DNA of 49,087 nucleotides from Clostridiales bacterium (GTDB lineage Bacteria > Bacillota > Clostridia > Lachnospirales > JAISER01): positions 1 through 49,087 of the forward strand of contig JAISER010000025.1 of assembly GCA_031263985.1 (NCBI GenBank). The letters run 5' to 3'. The number at the start of each line of letters is the position of its first letter. Position 1 is the first letter of the stretch. This document shows positions 27,912 through 35,409 of the stretch, one piece after another. The notes below the pieces were generated by a model. It was given only the letters and a program-made list of their open reading frames with translations. It did no database searches and was not told where the DNA came from. The translations under genes were made by a program, and so were the position numbers.

Positions 27912-28089
27912 GGGCGGGCGGGCTTAGCGAGGAACGAAGCGAGGCGAAAGGCCGACGCCGATCTTCGCGGAGGCCGTGAGCCAAGCGCAGTTCCGACGCG
28001 AGACCGCCCGCCCCCGCGTCCGCGCGAAGCGCGGGCGCAATACATTGAACGCGACTCTCCTGACATCGCTTAAATTTATATGACTATAC
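27912..28089 (+). repeat. Family C structured repeat (copy C2)
   Basis: The best preserved copy. An 11-bp outer stem (27912-27922 with 28005-28015), GGAAC (27932-27936) able to pair with GTTCC (27991-27995), and a terminal 10-bp hairpin GCGTCCGCGC/GCGCGGGCGC (28017-28039) with a GAA loop. Similarity to C3 continues to CTTAAATTTATATGACTATA. Confidence 0.65.
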
Positions 28090-28105
28090 AATCGTTTCAT
28101 GAAGC

Positions 28106-28171
28106 CGCGCGAATGCGCGGCGCGGGGTCCGGGGTCGAAGACCCCGGCGGGGTTTGGGGCGGAGCCCCAAG
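28106..28171. repeat. Family D hairpin cluster
   Basis: CCGCGC/GCGCGG, CCGGGGTC/GACCCCGG (28130-28148) and TTGGGGC/GCCCCAA (28155-28171). The reverse complement of the last two occurs at 48936-48987. It precedes the response regulator gene and may end upstream transcription. Confidence 0.65.
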
Positions 28172-28229
28172 GCCTTTCTAACGATAGCCGCGGTTCAGCG
28201 GCGCCGCTGCGCCGCGCCTTAAGGGGGAG

Positions 28230-28916
28230 ATGTACACGGACAAAAAAAGAATATTATGCATTGAAGACGAGGTAAAGATCACTCGTTTCCTGGAGCTTGA
28301 ACTTAAACATGAAGGCTATGACGTGGATGTAGCGTATGACGGACGATTAGGACTCGACAAATTTGAGAAGGGCAAATATGATCTAATATTGCTTGACCTT
28401 ATGCTGCCGGGCATAGACGGGCTTGAAGTGCTTCGCGGCATACGACGCGTTTCCGACGTCCCGGTCATTATGCTGACAGCTAAAAGCGAGATTATAGACA
28501 AGGTTGTGAGCCTGGACTCAGGCGCCGACGACTACATGACAAAGCCTTTCGCTATCGAAGAAGCTCTGGCGCGTATGCGCGTAGCGCTTAAAAAACGCGC
28601 GGCGTTCGACAGCTCCGATGGGACTATAGGCGCCAAAGGCCTGTCCATAGACTTAAACGGACGCGCCGTGACGGTGAACGGCGAGCCTGTAGAGCTTACG
28701 AAAACGGAATATGAATTGCTGGTTCTGCTAGTTAAGAACAAAAACTCAGCGCTTAGCCGCGACGAGATTTTGACGAAAGTCTGGGGCTACGATTATTTCG
28801 GCGAGACAAACGCGGTGGATGTGTATATAAGATATTTGCGTTCAAAGATAGACGACAAATTTGACATAAAATTGATCCATACCATAAGGGGGATCGGCTA
28901 TATTGTCAAAGATTGA
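28230..28916 (+). CDS. OmpR/PhoB-family response regulator
   Basis: A 228-aa regulator. Receiver domain with acidic pocket EDE (12-14), phospho-acceptor Asp56 (LLDLMLPG), Thr in VIMLTAKS and Lys in TKPFAIEE. The C-terminal winged helix (about 130-225) includes LTKTEYELLVLLVKNKN, SRDEIL, VWGYDYFGETNAVDVYIRYLRSKI and IHTIRGIGYIV. The gene start has AAGGGGGAG. It overlaps the sensor kinase by 14 bp and sits between the MacB-like permease and the TolC-like gene, suggesting it controls that export system. Confidence 0.95.
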   Translation: MYTDKKRILCIEDEVKITRFLELELKHEGYDVDVAYDGRLGLDKFEKGKYDLILLDLMLPGIDGLEVLRGIRRVSDVPVIMLTAKSEIIDKVVSLDSGADDYMTKPFAIEEALARMRVALKKRAAFDSSDGTIGAKGLSIDLNGRAVTVNGEPVELTKTEYELLVLLVKNKNSALSRDEILTKVWGYDYFGETNAVDVYIRYLRSKIDDKFDIKLIHTIRGIGYIVKD

Positions 28917-30363
28917 CAATCCTCCGCGCAAAAACGGCGCGCGTCCGAAACGGACGATGGCGATAAGCGACAAAATTATACTGATACACGGTTGCGTATC
29001 CGGGTTCGCGATCATCCTGATAAGTTTGTTTATATTTGTAAACGCGTCGATATATTTTCGCGGCGTATCGCGGCGTGAGCTTGAAACAGTCGCGGAGTCG
29101 GTTCAAAGCCATATAGAAAGCGGCGGAGAAATTTCCCCTGACATATTGAACGATATAAAACAGAGCAGGTATATCGAAATCCGGGCAATAAACTTGTCGA
29201 ACTTTTTCAGAAGCCAGACGTCCCCGGCGCTCGATCATTTTCCAATTCCGCCGCAAAGCGAGCAAAACGGCGTTTATATGGCGACGCCATCGGCGAACAT
29301 CTCTATAAGAATAGGCGGCTTTAAAGACAGCTACGACTCTCGATTCATGGGCCTAACTCGTTTCGCTGAATATAACGGCGAGCGGTTTGTCATACAGGTA
29401 TTTCGGCGTGACACGCCGGAACGCGACATTATGCGGCTTTTCGGCCTATTATTCATATCCGCGAATGCGGTTGGGCTTATCGGAATCTTCGCGACGGATA
29501 AATATATAAGCAAGAGAATATTAAAGCCCATTACGCAGTTATCTCTTACCGCGGAACGCATAAGCGTGGAAGACTTAAGTATGCGCATAGACGCGACCGG
29601 CCCGGATGACGAGATAAAACAGCTGGCCGTGACGTTTAACGACATGATAGCGAGACTTGAAGACGCGTTTAACAAACAAAAACAATTTATATACGACGCG
29701 TCGCATGAACTGCGCACGCCTATATCGGTCATTCAGGGCTACGCCAACCTGCTCCGCAGATGGGGCAAAAGCGACGACGCCGTTTTAGAGGAGTCTATCG
29801 AATCCATAAACAGCGAAACGAAACGCATGGCGACGCTCATTAAAAAGCTGTTATTTCTGGCCGGAGCCGAAAGCGCCGCGTTTGACATGACCGAAGTCTC
29901 TTTGAGCGACGCGGCTAAAGAGGTGCAAAAAGAAGCCGCGGTGACGCTCAAAGGCGCGAACGTCACAGTAGACGCGCCAAACCCTTGCTTTGTCACGGCG
30001 GATTACGGCGCCGTTAAGCAACTCATTTGGATACTCCTTGAAAACGCCGTAAAATATGGAAAAACCGGCGTTGTAATAACAGTCGGCGAAACCGCCGACA
30101 CATGTTTTTTCTCCGTAAGAAATAACGGCGCCGGTATAGCGCCGGAAGACTTGCCTTATATATTCGACAGATTTTACCGCGCCGACAAGTCGCGTTCGAA
30201 CGAGATACCCGGCACGGGTCTGGGGCTTGCCATCGCTAAACGGATCACTGACGCGCATGACGCCAAAATCAGCGTCGAAAGCGCGCCGAACGAAGGCGCT
30301 CTGTTTACGGTTAAATTTCCTAAGAAGTGCGAAACGGAGGATAGCTATGAAAAAAACAATTAA
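28903..30363 (+). CDS. Membrane sensor histidine kinase
   Basis: A 486-aa kinase: membrane helix 1 (about 24-48, IILIHGCVSGFAIILISLFIF), an extracytoplasmic domain of about 120 aa, helix 2 (LFGLLFISANAVGLIGIFA), HAMP (KPITQLSLTAERISVEDLSMRI), H-box FIYDASHELRTPISVIQGY, N-box ENAVKYGKTG, G1 NNGAGIAPEDLPYIFDRFYRADKSR and G2 GTGLGLAIAKRI. The start TTG 28903 is preceded by AAGGGGG. It partners the upstream regulator; signal unknown. Its end overlaps the TolC-like gene by 17 bp. Confidence 0.94.
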   Translation: MSKIDNPPRKNGARPKRTMAISDKIILIHGCVSGFAIILISLFIFVNASIYFRGVSRRELETVAESVQSHIESGGEISPDILNDIKQSRYIEIRAINLSNFFRSQTSPALDHFPIPPQSEQNGVYMATPSANISIRIGGFKDSYDSRFMGLTRFAEYNGERFVIQVFRRDTPERDIMRLFGLLFISANAVGLIGIFATDKYISKRILKPITQLSLTAERISVEDLSMRIDATGPDDEIKQLAVTFNDMIARLEDAFNKQKQFIYDASHELRTPISVIQGYANLLRRWGKSDDAVLEESIESINSETKRMATLIKKLLFLAGAESAAFDMTEVSLSDAAKEVQKEAAVTLKGANVTVDAPNPCFVTADYGAVKQLIWILLENAVKYGKTGVVITVGETADTCFFSVRNNGAGIAPEDLPYIFDRFYRADKSRSNEIPGTGLGLAIAKRITDAHDAKISVESAPNEGALFTVKFPKKCETEDSYEKNN

Positions 30364-31543
30364 CATCTGCCTGGCGCTGACGTTAATAGGCGCGCTAGGC
30401 GTAAAACCGGCGTTCGCCGAAGAGACGGACGGAGAAGTCAAGATATCGGTTCAGGAATTTGAAAACGCCTATGAACTGACAGTCGAAAACACGGCGACGA
30501 AAACGGACTTTTCGCAAAACTCCGCGAACGAAAAAATCGCCGCGTCTGAACCAGCGTATGAAAAACTGACTGTTAAAGAAGCCGTGGATTATATTATAGC
30601 TAACGGCGACGCGATAAAGAAAAACGCTGAAAATCAATTATTGAACGAACAATCAAACAAGACCGTAAAAGAACAGCTTTTAGAGGAATCCGACGTTACG
30701 CGATACTTGGATCTTGTCGTCTCTCTTATGCAAAATGAGCTCCAAATGACGCAGAACATAGAAAACGAAGCTATTATCAAGGAAAAGACAACTTACGTCA
30801 TAAAGCAACTTTTCGCCGCTATAATAGCCGCCGAAAATGATATTAAACTCTTTGATGAAGAGCTCAATATAAGTCAAAAGGAACTGGAAATTTCAGTCGT
30901 TAAGGAGAAATATGGCGCAATCAACGCTGAAGCGCTGTCGTCAGCGCGGAAAAGCTATGATAAGTCGGTCAAAAGCCGCGTGACAAAAACGAACGCCGTC
31001 TCAAACGCGTATATGGCGCTTAACCGCGAGATGGGCGTGAGCTTAAACGAACGCCGGACGCCGGTTCTGGAACTGGAGTACGCGCCGCTTGGCGATATGT
31101 CGATCGCATACGCCGTAAGCGCCGCTCAAAATCAAAGCGCCGAATTAAAAAACCTAACGTCAAACGTAGATATCGCTCAGTATAAATTGGACACCTACGT
31201 GTGGGAAGGAGACCAGTCGAATAACGGCGAACAATCGCTCGAGATAGCGCTTACGCAGACAAAACGCTCATATAATGATAAAAAAATCGAAATAGAGTCA
31301 ACCGTCATGTCAGCGTATAACGCCATAATCCAGTCTGAAACGGATTATGAGGCGGCGCTTACGGATTTGGAAACCGCGCGCAAACAACTTGAAATCACTA
31401 AACTCCAATTAGAGATGGGAAAGACGACGGCATTAGCCGTTGAAAAGGCGGAACATCAGATCAGACAGCAAGAGGAGTCAATTCGCAAAAAAGTAATCGA
31501 TCACGCGCTTCAAATCGAAAAGCTCAGCGACCCGAATCTGTAA
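30347..31543 (+). CDS. TolC-like coiled-coil exported protein
   Basis: 398 aa with a signal peptide (MKKTINICLALTLIGALG, cleavage near AFA-EE). The mature part carries two helical coiled-coil stretches with alternating NNGEQSLEIALTQTKRSY and YNAIIQSETDYEAALTDLET patterns like the TolC/outer membrane efflux protein fold, including TKLQLEMGKTTALAVEKAE, which matches the family's final helix. A TolC homologue in a Bacillota efflux operon could bridge the wall or, in a diderm, the outer membrane. ATG 30347 follows GGAGG (30336-30340). The TAA stop coincides with the TA(A) flank of a family A fragment, so the C-terminus may have been remodelled. Confidence 0.8.
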   Translation: MKKTINICLALTLIGALGVKPAFAEETDGEVKISVQEFENAYELTVENTATKTDFSQNSANEKIAASEPAYEKLTVKEAVDYIIANGDAIKKNAENQLLNEQSNKTVKEQLLEESDVTRYLDLVVSLMQNELQMTQNIENEAIIKEKTTYVIKQLFAAIIAAENDIKLFDEELNISQKELEISVVKEKYGAINAEALSSARKSYDKSVKSRVTKTNAVSNAYMALNREMGVSLNERRTPVLELEYAPLGDMSIAYAVSAAQNQSAELKNLTSNVDIAQYKLDTYVWEGDQSNNGEQSLEIALTQTKRSYNDKKIEIESTVMSAYNAIIQSETDYEAALTDLETARKQLEITKLQLEMGKTTALAVEKAEHQIRQQEESIRKKVIDHALQIEKLSDPNL

Positions 31544-31580
31544 GAGCCTATTCAATATCTCGCTTTTAGCGGATTCGGAC
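31544..31580 (+). mobile_element. Family A fragment (copy A5, left end only)
   Basis: GAGCCTATTCAATATCTC followed by GCTTTTAGCGGATT, matching the start of A2 and A3; the rest is missing. It begins immediately at the stop codon of the TolC-like gene. Confidence 0.6.
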
Positions 31581-31588
31581 AAAACCCA

Positions 31589-31621
31589 TAATTTACCCGG
31601 GAACTTTTTCCGGGTAAATTA
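31589..31621. terminator. Bidirectional terminator
   Basis: TAATTTACCCGG pairs perfectly with CCGGGTAAATTA around an AT-rich loop (GAACTTTTT). It lies between the convergent TolC-like and CPBP genes. Confidence 0.75.
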
Positions 31622-31626
31622 TTTAA

Positions 31627-32574
31627 CTAACTGAACAAATTAAAAAGCGTAAAGATTATAAAAACCGCGACAAGCGCGAAAAAACTCCACGTAAACGTCC
31701 TTTGCGGGCTGCGGTCAATGGGCGCGAAATCACCTGTTATATCGTCCTCGGCATTTTTGCGTTTATTATAGTTAGCGAATATGTAAAATAAAACGCTGAA
31801 CGCCAGCATCGAGAAAACCGCGATTACAAAACTCGGAAAAAGCAGGGAAAGGCCTTCACCCGGCGTTGTCGGGTTAATATAGGAATCGATGTCTTCTTGC
31901 GGTAAGAGCTTATAACTATAGCTAACCAACGCCACCTGCGAAAAATTAATTGAAAAATGCGCTAAAAACGACGCGACTATGGAGCGCGTGTAATATACGA
32001 AGTACGTGAAAGCGACGCCGTACATAAAGGCGTAAAAAAATTGTTCCGGATTCATGTGCAATATGCCGAAAAACAGGCCGTTTATTACAGCCGCTTTCTT
32101 TACGCCGACATTTCTATAACAGCTTAGAACCGCTCCGCGCGTCAGAAGCTCCTCAAAAACGGCGGGAAAAAGACAGGACGTTATTACAACAATATGAAAC
32201 GGTTGTTTAACGACAAAACCGCTTATCGTTTCGCTTACATCGTTCCCGAAAAAAACGGAAGAAAGCTCACTCACAAACAGCGCGGCCGGCTGCAAAAACA
32301 GCGCCATACCCAATATCAGCGCGACATTCGCGAATGAGATCGGCTTTATAGGCGCCACTTCCTTTAAAGGTCGTTTCGTCATGGCCATAAACGCGAGAAA
32401 TGGCAAAAATAGTCCGATTAACGGAAAAAGCCCGTTTATAAGGGTATCGTCTATGTCGGCCGGATCCATGCCCATAATCAAAAAAGGCGTCTCTATAAAA
32501 AACGCGGCGAACACACTGAACAAAACGGTCAAAAACATAAACGTGTTACCCAGCGCCGGGTTAAGAGTCTTCAT
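31627..32574 (-). CDS. CPBP-family intramembrane glutamic endopeptidase
   Basis: A 315-aa polytopic protein with the CPBP/Abi motifs: EELLTRGAVLSC (motif 1, EExxxR), FGILHMNPEQFFYAFMYGV (motif 2, FxxxH) and FLAHFSINFS (motif 3). Homologues are membrane proteases of the Rce1 type, some giving immunity to bacteriocins. Its start overlaps the stop of the cytidylate-kinase-like gene by 4 bp (ATGA). It ends in a membrane helix without the usual soluble tail. Confidence 0.88.
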   Translation of the reverse strand: MKTLNPALGNTFMFLTVLFSVFAAFFIETPFLIMGMDPADIDDTLINGLFPLIGLFLPFLAFMAMTKRPLKEVAPIKPISFANVALILGMALFLQPAALFVSELSSVFFGNDVSETISGFVVKQPFHIVVITSCLFPAVFEELLTRGAVLSCYRNVGVKKAAVINGLFFGILHMNPEQFFYAFMYGVAFTYFVYYTRSIVASFLAHFSINFSQVALVSYSYKLLPQEDIDSYINPTTPGEGLSLLFPSFVIAVFSMLAFSVLFYIFANYNKRKNAEDDITGDFAPIDRSPQRTFTWSFFALVAVFIIFTLFNLFS

Positions 32575-33461
32575 TTTCTCCTCCGATTAAACCATTCAGG
32601 CGACGACAAAAGCGGTCTGCCCCACTCATCGATGATCTCTTGACTTACATTAGCTTTTATATATTCCTCCACGCTTACAGAATCTATGTTTTCCCCGTCA
32701 AGCGCCACTATATCACATGATATTTTATTATCGTTTCGATCAAAACATTCGGCGACTATTTCAGCGCCGCTGTAAATATAAAAATAGCCTTCGTAAAATA
32801 TGACTCCGACTTTTTTTTGATTTTCCGTCGTTCGCGCGCCCGGCGCGGCTTGCTCCGCCGCCATCGCCGCCGCGGTTGGCGCGAGCCGCGCCGGATGCAG
32901 AAAACAGGACGCTTCACGCGCGCCGTTAAAAGCGTCCGTCAAAATGACCGCGACTTCCTCAGGCGTCATAACCGACGTATCTATAACTATATCGTAGTTA
33001 CGTAAATTGAAGCTGTCCACGCCATATTTTTGGCTGTAGCGAAGCGTCTCGCTCTTTTTGCGCGCGTCAAGCGTCCTAAGCGCCTCTTCGACGTTCGAAT
33101 AATTTTCCGCGCCGCGGTCGTCGCGCAAAACGCGTTCAGCCGCAATCATCGGGTCTACCGTCAAATACGCTTTAAACGTGTCTTTAACGAAATGCCACGC
33201 CAATCGCGAATCTATTATTATGTTTTCGCTCATATCCGAAAGCGCGACAAGCCGCCCGTCGATTTCGGCGTCAAGCTCCGGGTGAGTTTCCATGTATTTG
33301 TTAAGCTCGTACGTGGACATGCCGCGCTCCGCCGCTATGCCGCGCTGAATCGCGCCGGTCGAAAACACTTTAAACCCCATTTCTCTTTCCAGCGCTTTGC
33401 AAACCGTGCTTTTACCGCTGCCTAAGTCTCCGGTAATCGATATTCTAACGAATTGTCTCAA
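32571..33461 (-). CDS. Cytidylate kinase-like P-loop protein with extended C-terminus
   Basis: A 296-aa protein. The first 190 residues resemble the cytidylate kinase-like (AAA_33) family: P-loop ISITGDLGSGKSTVCKAL, FSTGAIQRGIA, IIIDSRLAWHFV, KAYLTVDPMIAAERVLRDDRG and NLRNYDIVIDTS. Residues about 200-296 form an extra, unassigned domain after an Ala/Pro-rich linker (VGVIFYEGYFYIYSGAEIVAECF). It does not look like the usual Cmk-RpsA or Cmk-PlsC fusion. It is co-translated with the CPBP protease downstream. Confidence 0.75.
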   Translation of the reverse strand: MRQFVRISITGDLGSGKSTVCKALEREMGFKVFSTGAIQRGIAAERGMSTYELNKYMETHPELDAEIDGRLVALSDMSENIIIDSRLAWHFVKDTFKAYLTVDPMIAAERVLRDDRGAENYSNVEEALRTLDARKKSETLRYSQKYGVDSFNLRNYDIVIDTSVMTPEEVAVILTDAFNGAREASCFLHPARLAPTAAAMAAEQAAPGARTTENQKKVGVIFYEGYFYIYSGAEIVAECFDRNDNKISCDIVALDGENIDSVSVEEYIKANVSQEIIDEWGRPLLSSPEWFNRRRK

Positions 33462-33532
33462 GAGTCGTCTCCTCTATACTTAACGCCGTCTTTCCGCCTT
33501 GTCTCTTCCCGATCTTCTTGAAAACGCGACCG

Positions 33533-34390
33533 TCATTCCCTCAAAACGCATCTGGGAAACGGCGGCGTCACGCCTTCGCGGTCAAAACGCTCCTTGATCC
33601 GCAGACGTATAAGCCGCTCTATCTCCCCGTTCTTAGCCGCGGCGCAATCGGCGACGATCCTTATCGTGACGTTTTGAGCGTTTATATCCGTCACTCCGTG
33701 TACGACAGGGTCTGAAAGAACGTCGGGCATGGACGCGCGTAAGTCCGACAGCTCGTCCTTTATAATATCTATAACTCGGCCCGCGCGTTCTTCGTACGCT
33801 ATGGGCATCTCCACCACAGCCCGCGCGAAGGACTTACTCATATTCGTTACGGTTCTTATGACGCTGTTCGGCATTATATGCAAATGTCCGTCAAGCGAGC
33901 GTATCTTCGTAACGCGCAAACCAATCGATTCGACGACGCCTTCGTACGAGTTTATCTTCACGTCGTCTCCTATGGCGAACTGCCCTTCCGCCAAAATAAG
34001 CGCCCCGGTTATAAAATCCTCCACAATGGCGCGAGCGCCGAACCCTACCGCTATGCCGCCGACGCCGGCCACAGCCAGCAGCGACTCCACCGGAGCGCCG
34101 AACAGGGACAAGACATTGAACGTTACGAGAAAGAACGCCGCGTAACGCGTAACGCTTATCAAAACCGCGGCGATAGTATCGTAATTTCCGGCGCGCGTTC
34201 TTTTTTTCATTTTCGCGAAGGCGGCTTTTATCATGTTTTTAACCGCGAAATTCATGATTAATCCAAAAACTATGACGGCCGCGCAGCGTACCAGAGTAAG
34301 CGCCACGCTAAGCGCGATCCTTCGCGCCGCCGCCATAGACGAAAGGTCAAAACCCCCGATTGTAAAAATTTCCATGTCTAAGAGCGACAA
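33533..34390 (-). CDS. MscS-family mechanosensitive ion channel
   Basis: A 285-aa channel: helices in the first 110 residues, the pore helix region LLAVAGVGGIAVGFGARAIVEDFITGALILAEGQFAIGD with the Gly/Ala packing of MscS TM3, then the beta domain SYEGVVESIGLRVTKIRSLDGHLHIMPNSVI and a C-terminal domain ending TPPFPR. It releases solutes on hypo-osmotic shock. Compact, single-copy type. Confidence 0.92.
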   Translation of the reverse strand: MSLLDMEIFTIGGFDLSSMAAARRIALSVALTLVRCAAVIVFGLIMNFAVKNMIKAAFAKMKKRTRAGNYDTIAAVLISVTRYAAFFLVTFNVLSLFGAPVESLLAVAGVGGIAVGFGARAIVEDFITGALILAEGQFAIGDDVKINSYEGVVESIGLRVTKIRSLDGHLHIMPNSVIRTVTNMSKSFARAVVEMPIAYEERAGRVIDIIKDELSDLRASMPDVLSDPVVHGVTDINAQNVTIRIVADCAAAKNGEIERLIRLRIKERFDREGVTPPFPRCVLRE

Positions 34391-34418
34391 TTAAAAACCC
34401 TCCAAAAAAATAAGCCGT

Positions 34419-35102
34419 TCACAGAGGCTCTTCGGCGACCGCCCGCGCGAACGCCTTAAATATGGCGGCTTGCTCCTCAAATTTGTCAAATATCGCTTCC
34501 GGGTGCCACTGCACGCCAAGCGTAAACCCGTTTCGCGCTTCTAAAGCCTCGATCGTTCCGTCGTCAGCCCGAGCGCTTACTTCCAGCGCTTTGGCGACAG
34601 TCCCCGCCGCCTGATGGTGCACGGAATTGACGCCCGTCTCACTTACGCCTAAAATACGTCTTAAAAGCGTATTTTCGGCGATTTTCACGTTGTGGACTTT
34701 CTCTCTGCGCAAGTCCTCGAAAAAATGGCCTTCAATGTGCTGAGAAACGCTTCCGCCCAACGCCACGTTTAAGACCTGTATCCCTCTACAAATGCACAAC
34801 ATTGGCTTTCGCGCGGCGAAAGCTCTTCGGCACAATTCTATCTCGAACGCGTCGCGTCTGGCGTCTACGACCCGCGCGAGCGGATGCAAAGGCTCTCCGA
34901 AATACTTCGAGTCTATGTCTCCGCCGCCGGATAAAAGGACTCCGTCAACGAGCCGAAGCGTCTCGCCGGCGTCTCCTAACGTCAGAATGACGACGGCGGC
35001 GTCCGCGTTCATGAACGCTTTCACATAATCTTCATTTAACGAGTATTTCCCGTCCGCTATGGACGGCGTAACGCCTATGACCGCCTTTTTCTTAATTTTC
35101 AT
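34419..35102 (-). CDS. Gamma-glutamyl-gamma-aminobutyrate hydrolase-like class I glutamine amidotransferase (PuuD family)
   Basis: A 227-aa class I GATase-like hydrolase. Seen: IGVTPSIADGKYSLNEDYVKAF at the start, GVLLSGGGDIDSKYFGE, the nucleophile elbow MLCICRGIQVLNVALGGS with catalytic Cys, VNSVHHQA, and GVQWHPEA with the catalytic His/Glu. PuuD enzymes hydrolyse gamma-glutamyl-linked amines; the substrate here is not known. Start ATG 35100-35102. Confidence 0.88.
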   Translation of the reverse strand: MKIKKKAVIGVTPSIADGKYSLNEDYVKAFMNADAAVVILTLGDAGETLRLVDGVLLSGGGDIDSKYFGEPLHPLARVVDARRDAFEIELCRRAFAARKPMLCICRGIQVLNVALGGSVSQHIEGHFFEDLRREKVHNVKIAENTLLRRILGVSETGVNSVHHQAAGTVAKALEVSARADDGTIEALEARNGFTLGVQWHPEAIFDKFEEQAAIFKAFARAVAEEPL

Positions 35103-35174
35103 TTAACCGACCCCCGAAACCTTGAGGCTCCGCCTCAAACGCCGACCAGAGCAATCATTGATAAACCCCGCCTT

Positions 35175-35334
35175 AGACTCTGTCAGAAAATAACCCGCGC
35201 GTTCGGCTTGCCCTTTCGCGCCCCGGCCGCATTGCCGGAACCCTAGAATACTACAAAGTATTCGAGGAACCCGACGCGTTGACGGGACACAAACTCGCCG
35301 CGCCAACCGCGCGGGTTATTTTCCAACAGAGCCT
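35175..35334. repeat. Family E palindromic repeat (copy E2)
   Basis: Inverted ends: CTCTGT..GAAAATAACCCGCGCG and CGCGCGGGTTATTTTCCAACAGAG. Inner blocks TTTCGCGCCCCGGC and GGGACACAAACTCGCCGCGCC match E1. The right inner region carries an extra small inverted repeat (GAATACT/AGTATTC). Together with a family-D-like stem (CCTTGAGGC/GCCTCAA, 35119-35135) it fills the gap between the PuuD-like and 527-aa genes. Confidence 0.7.
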
Positions 35335-35409
35335 TATTCGAAACCGGTAAATTTTAAAAAATCCATTGTAAATTGGGAAACATATTGTTTTTATCACGCG
35401 TATTCGAAA

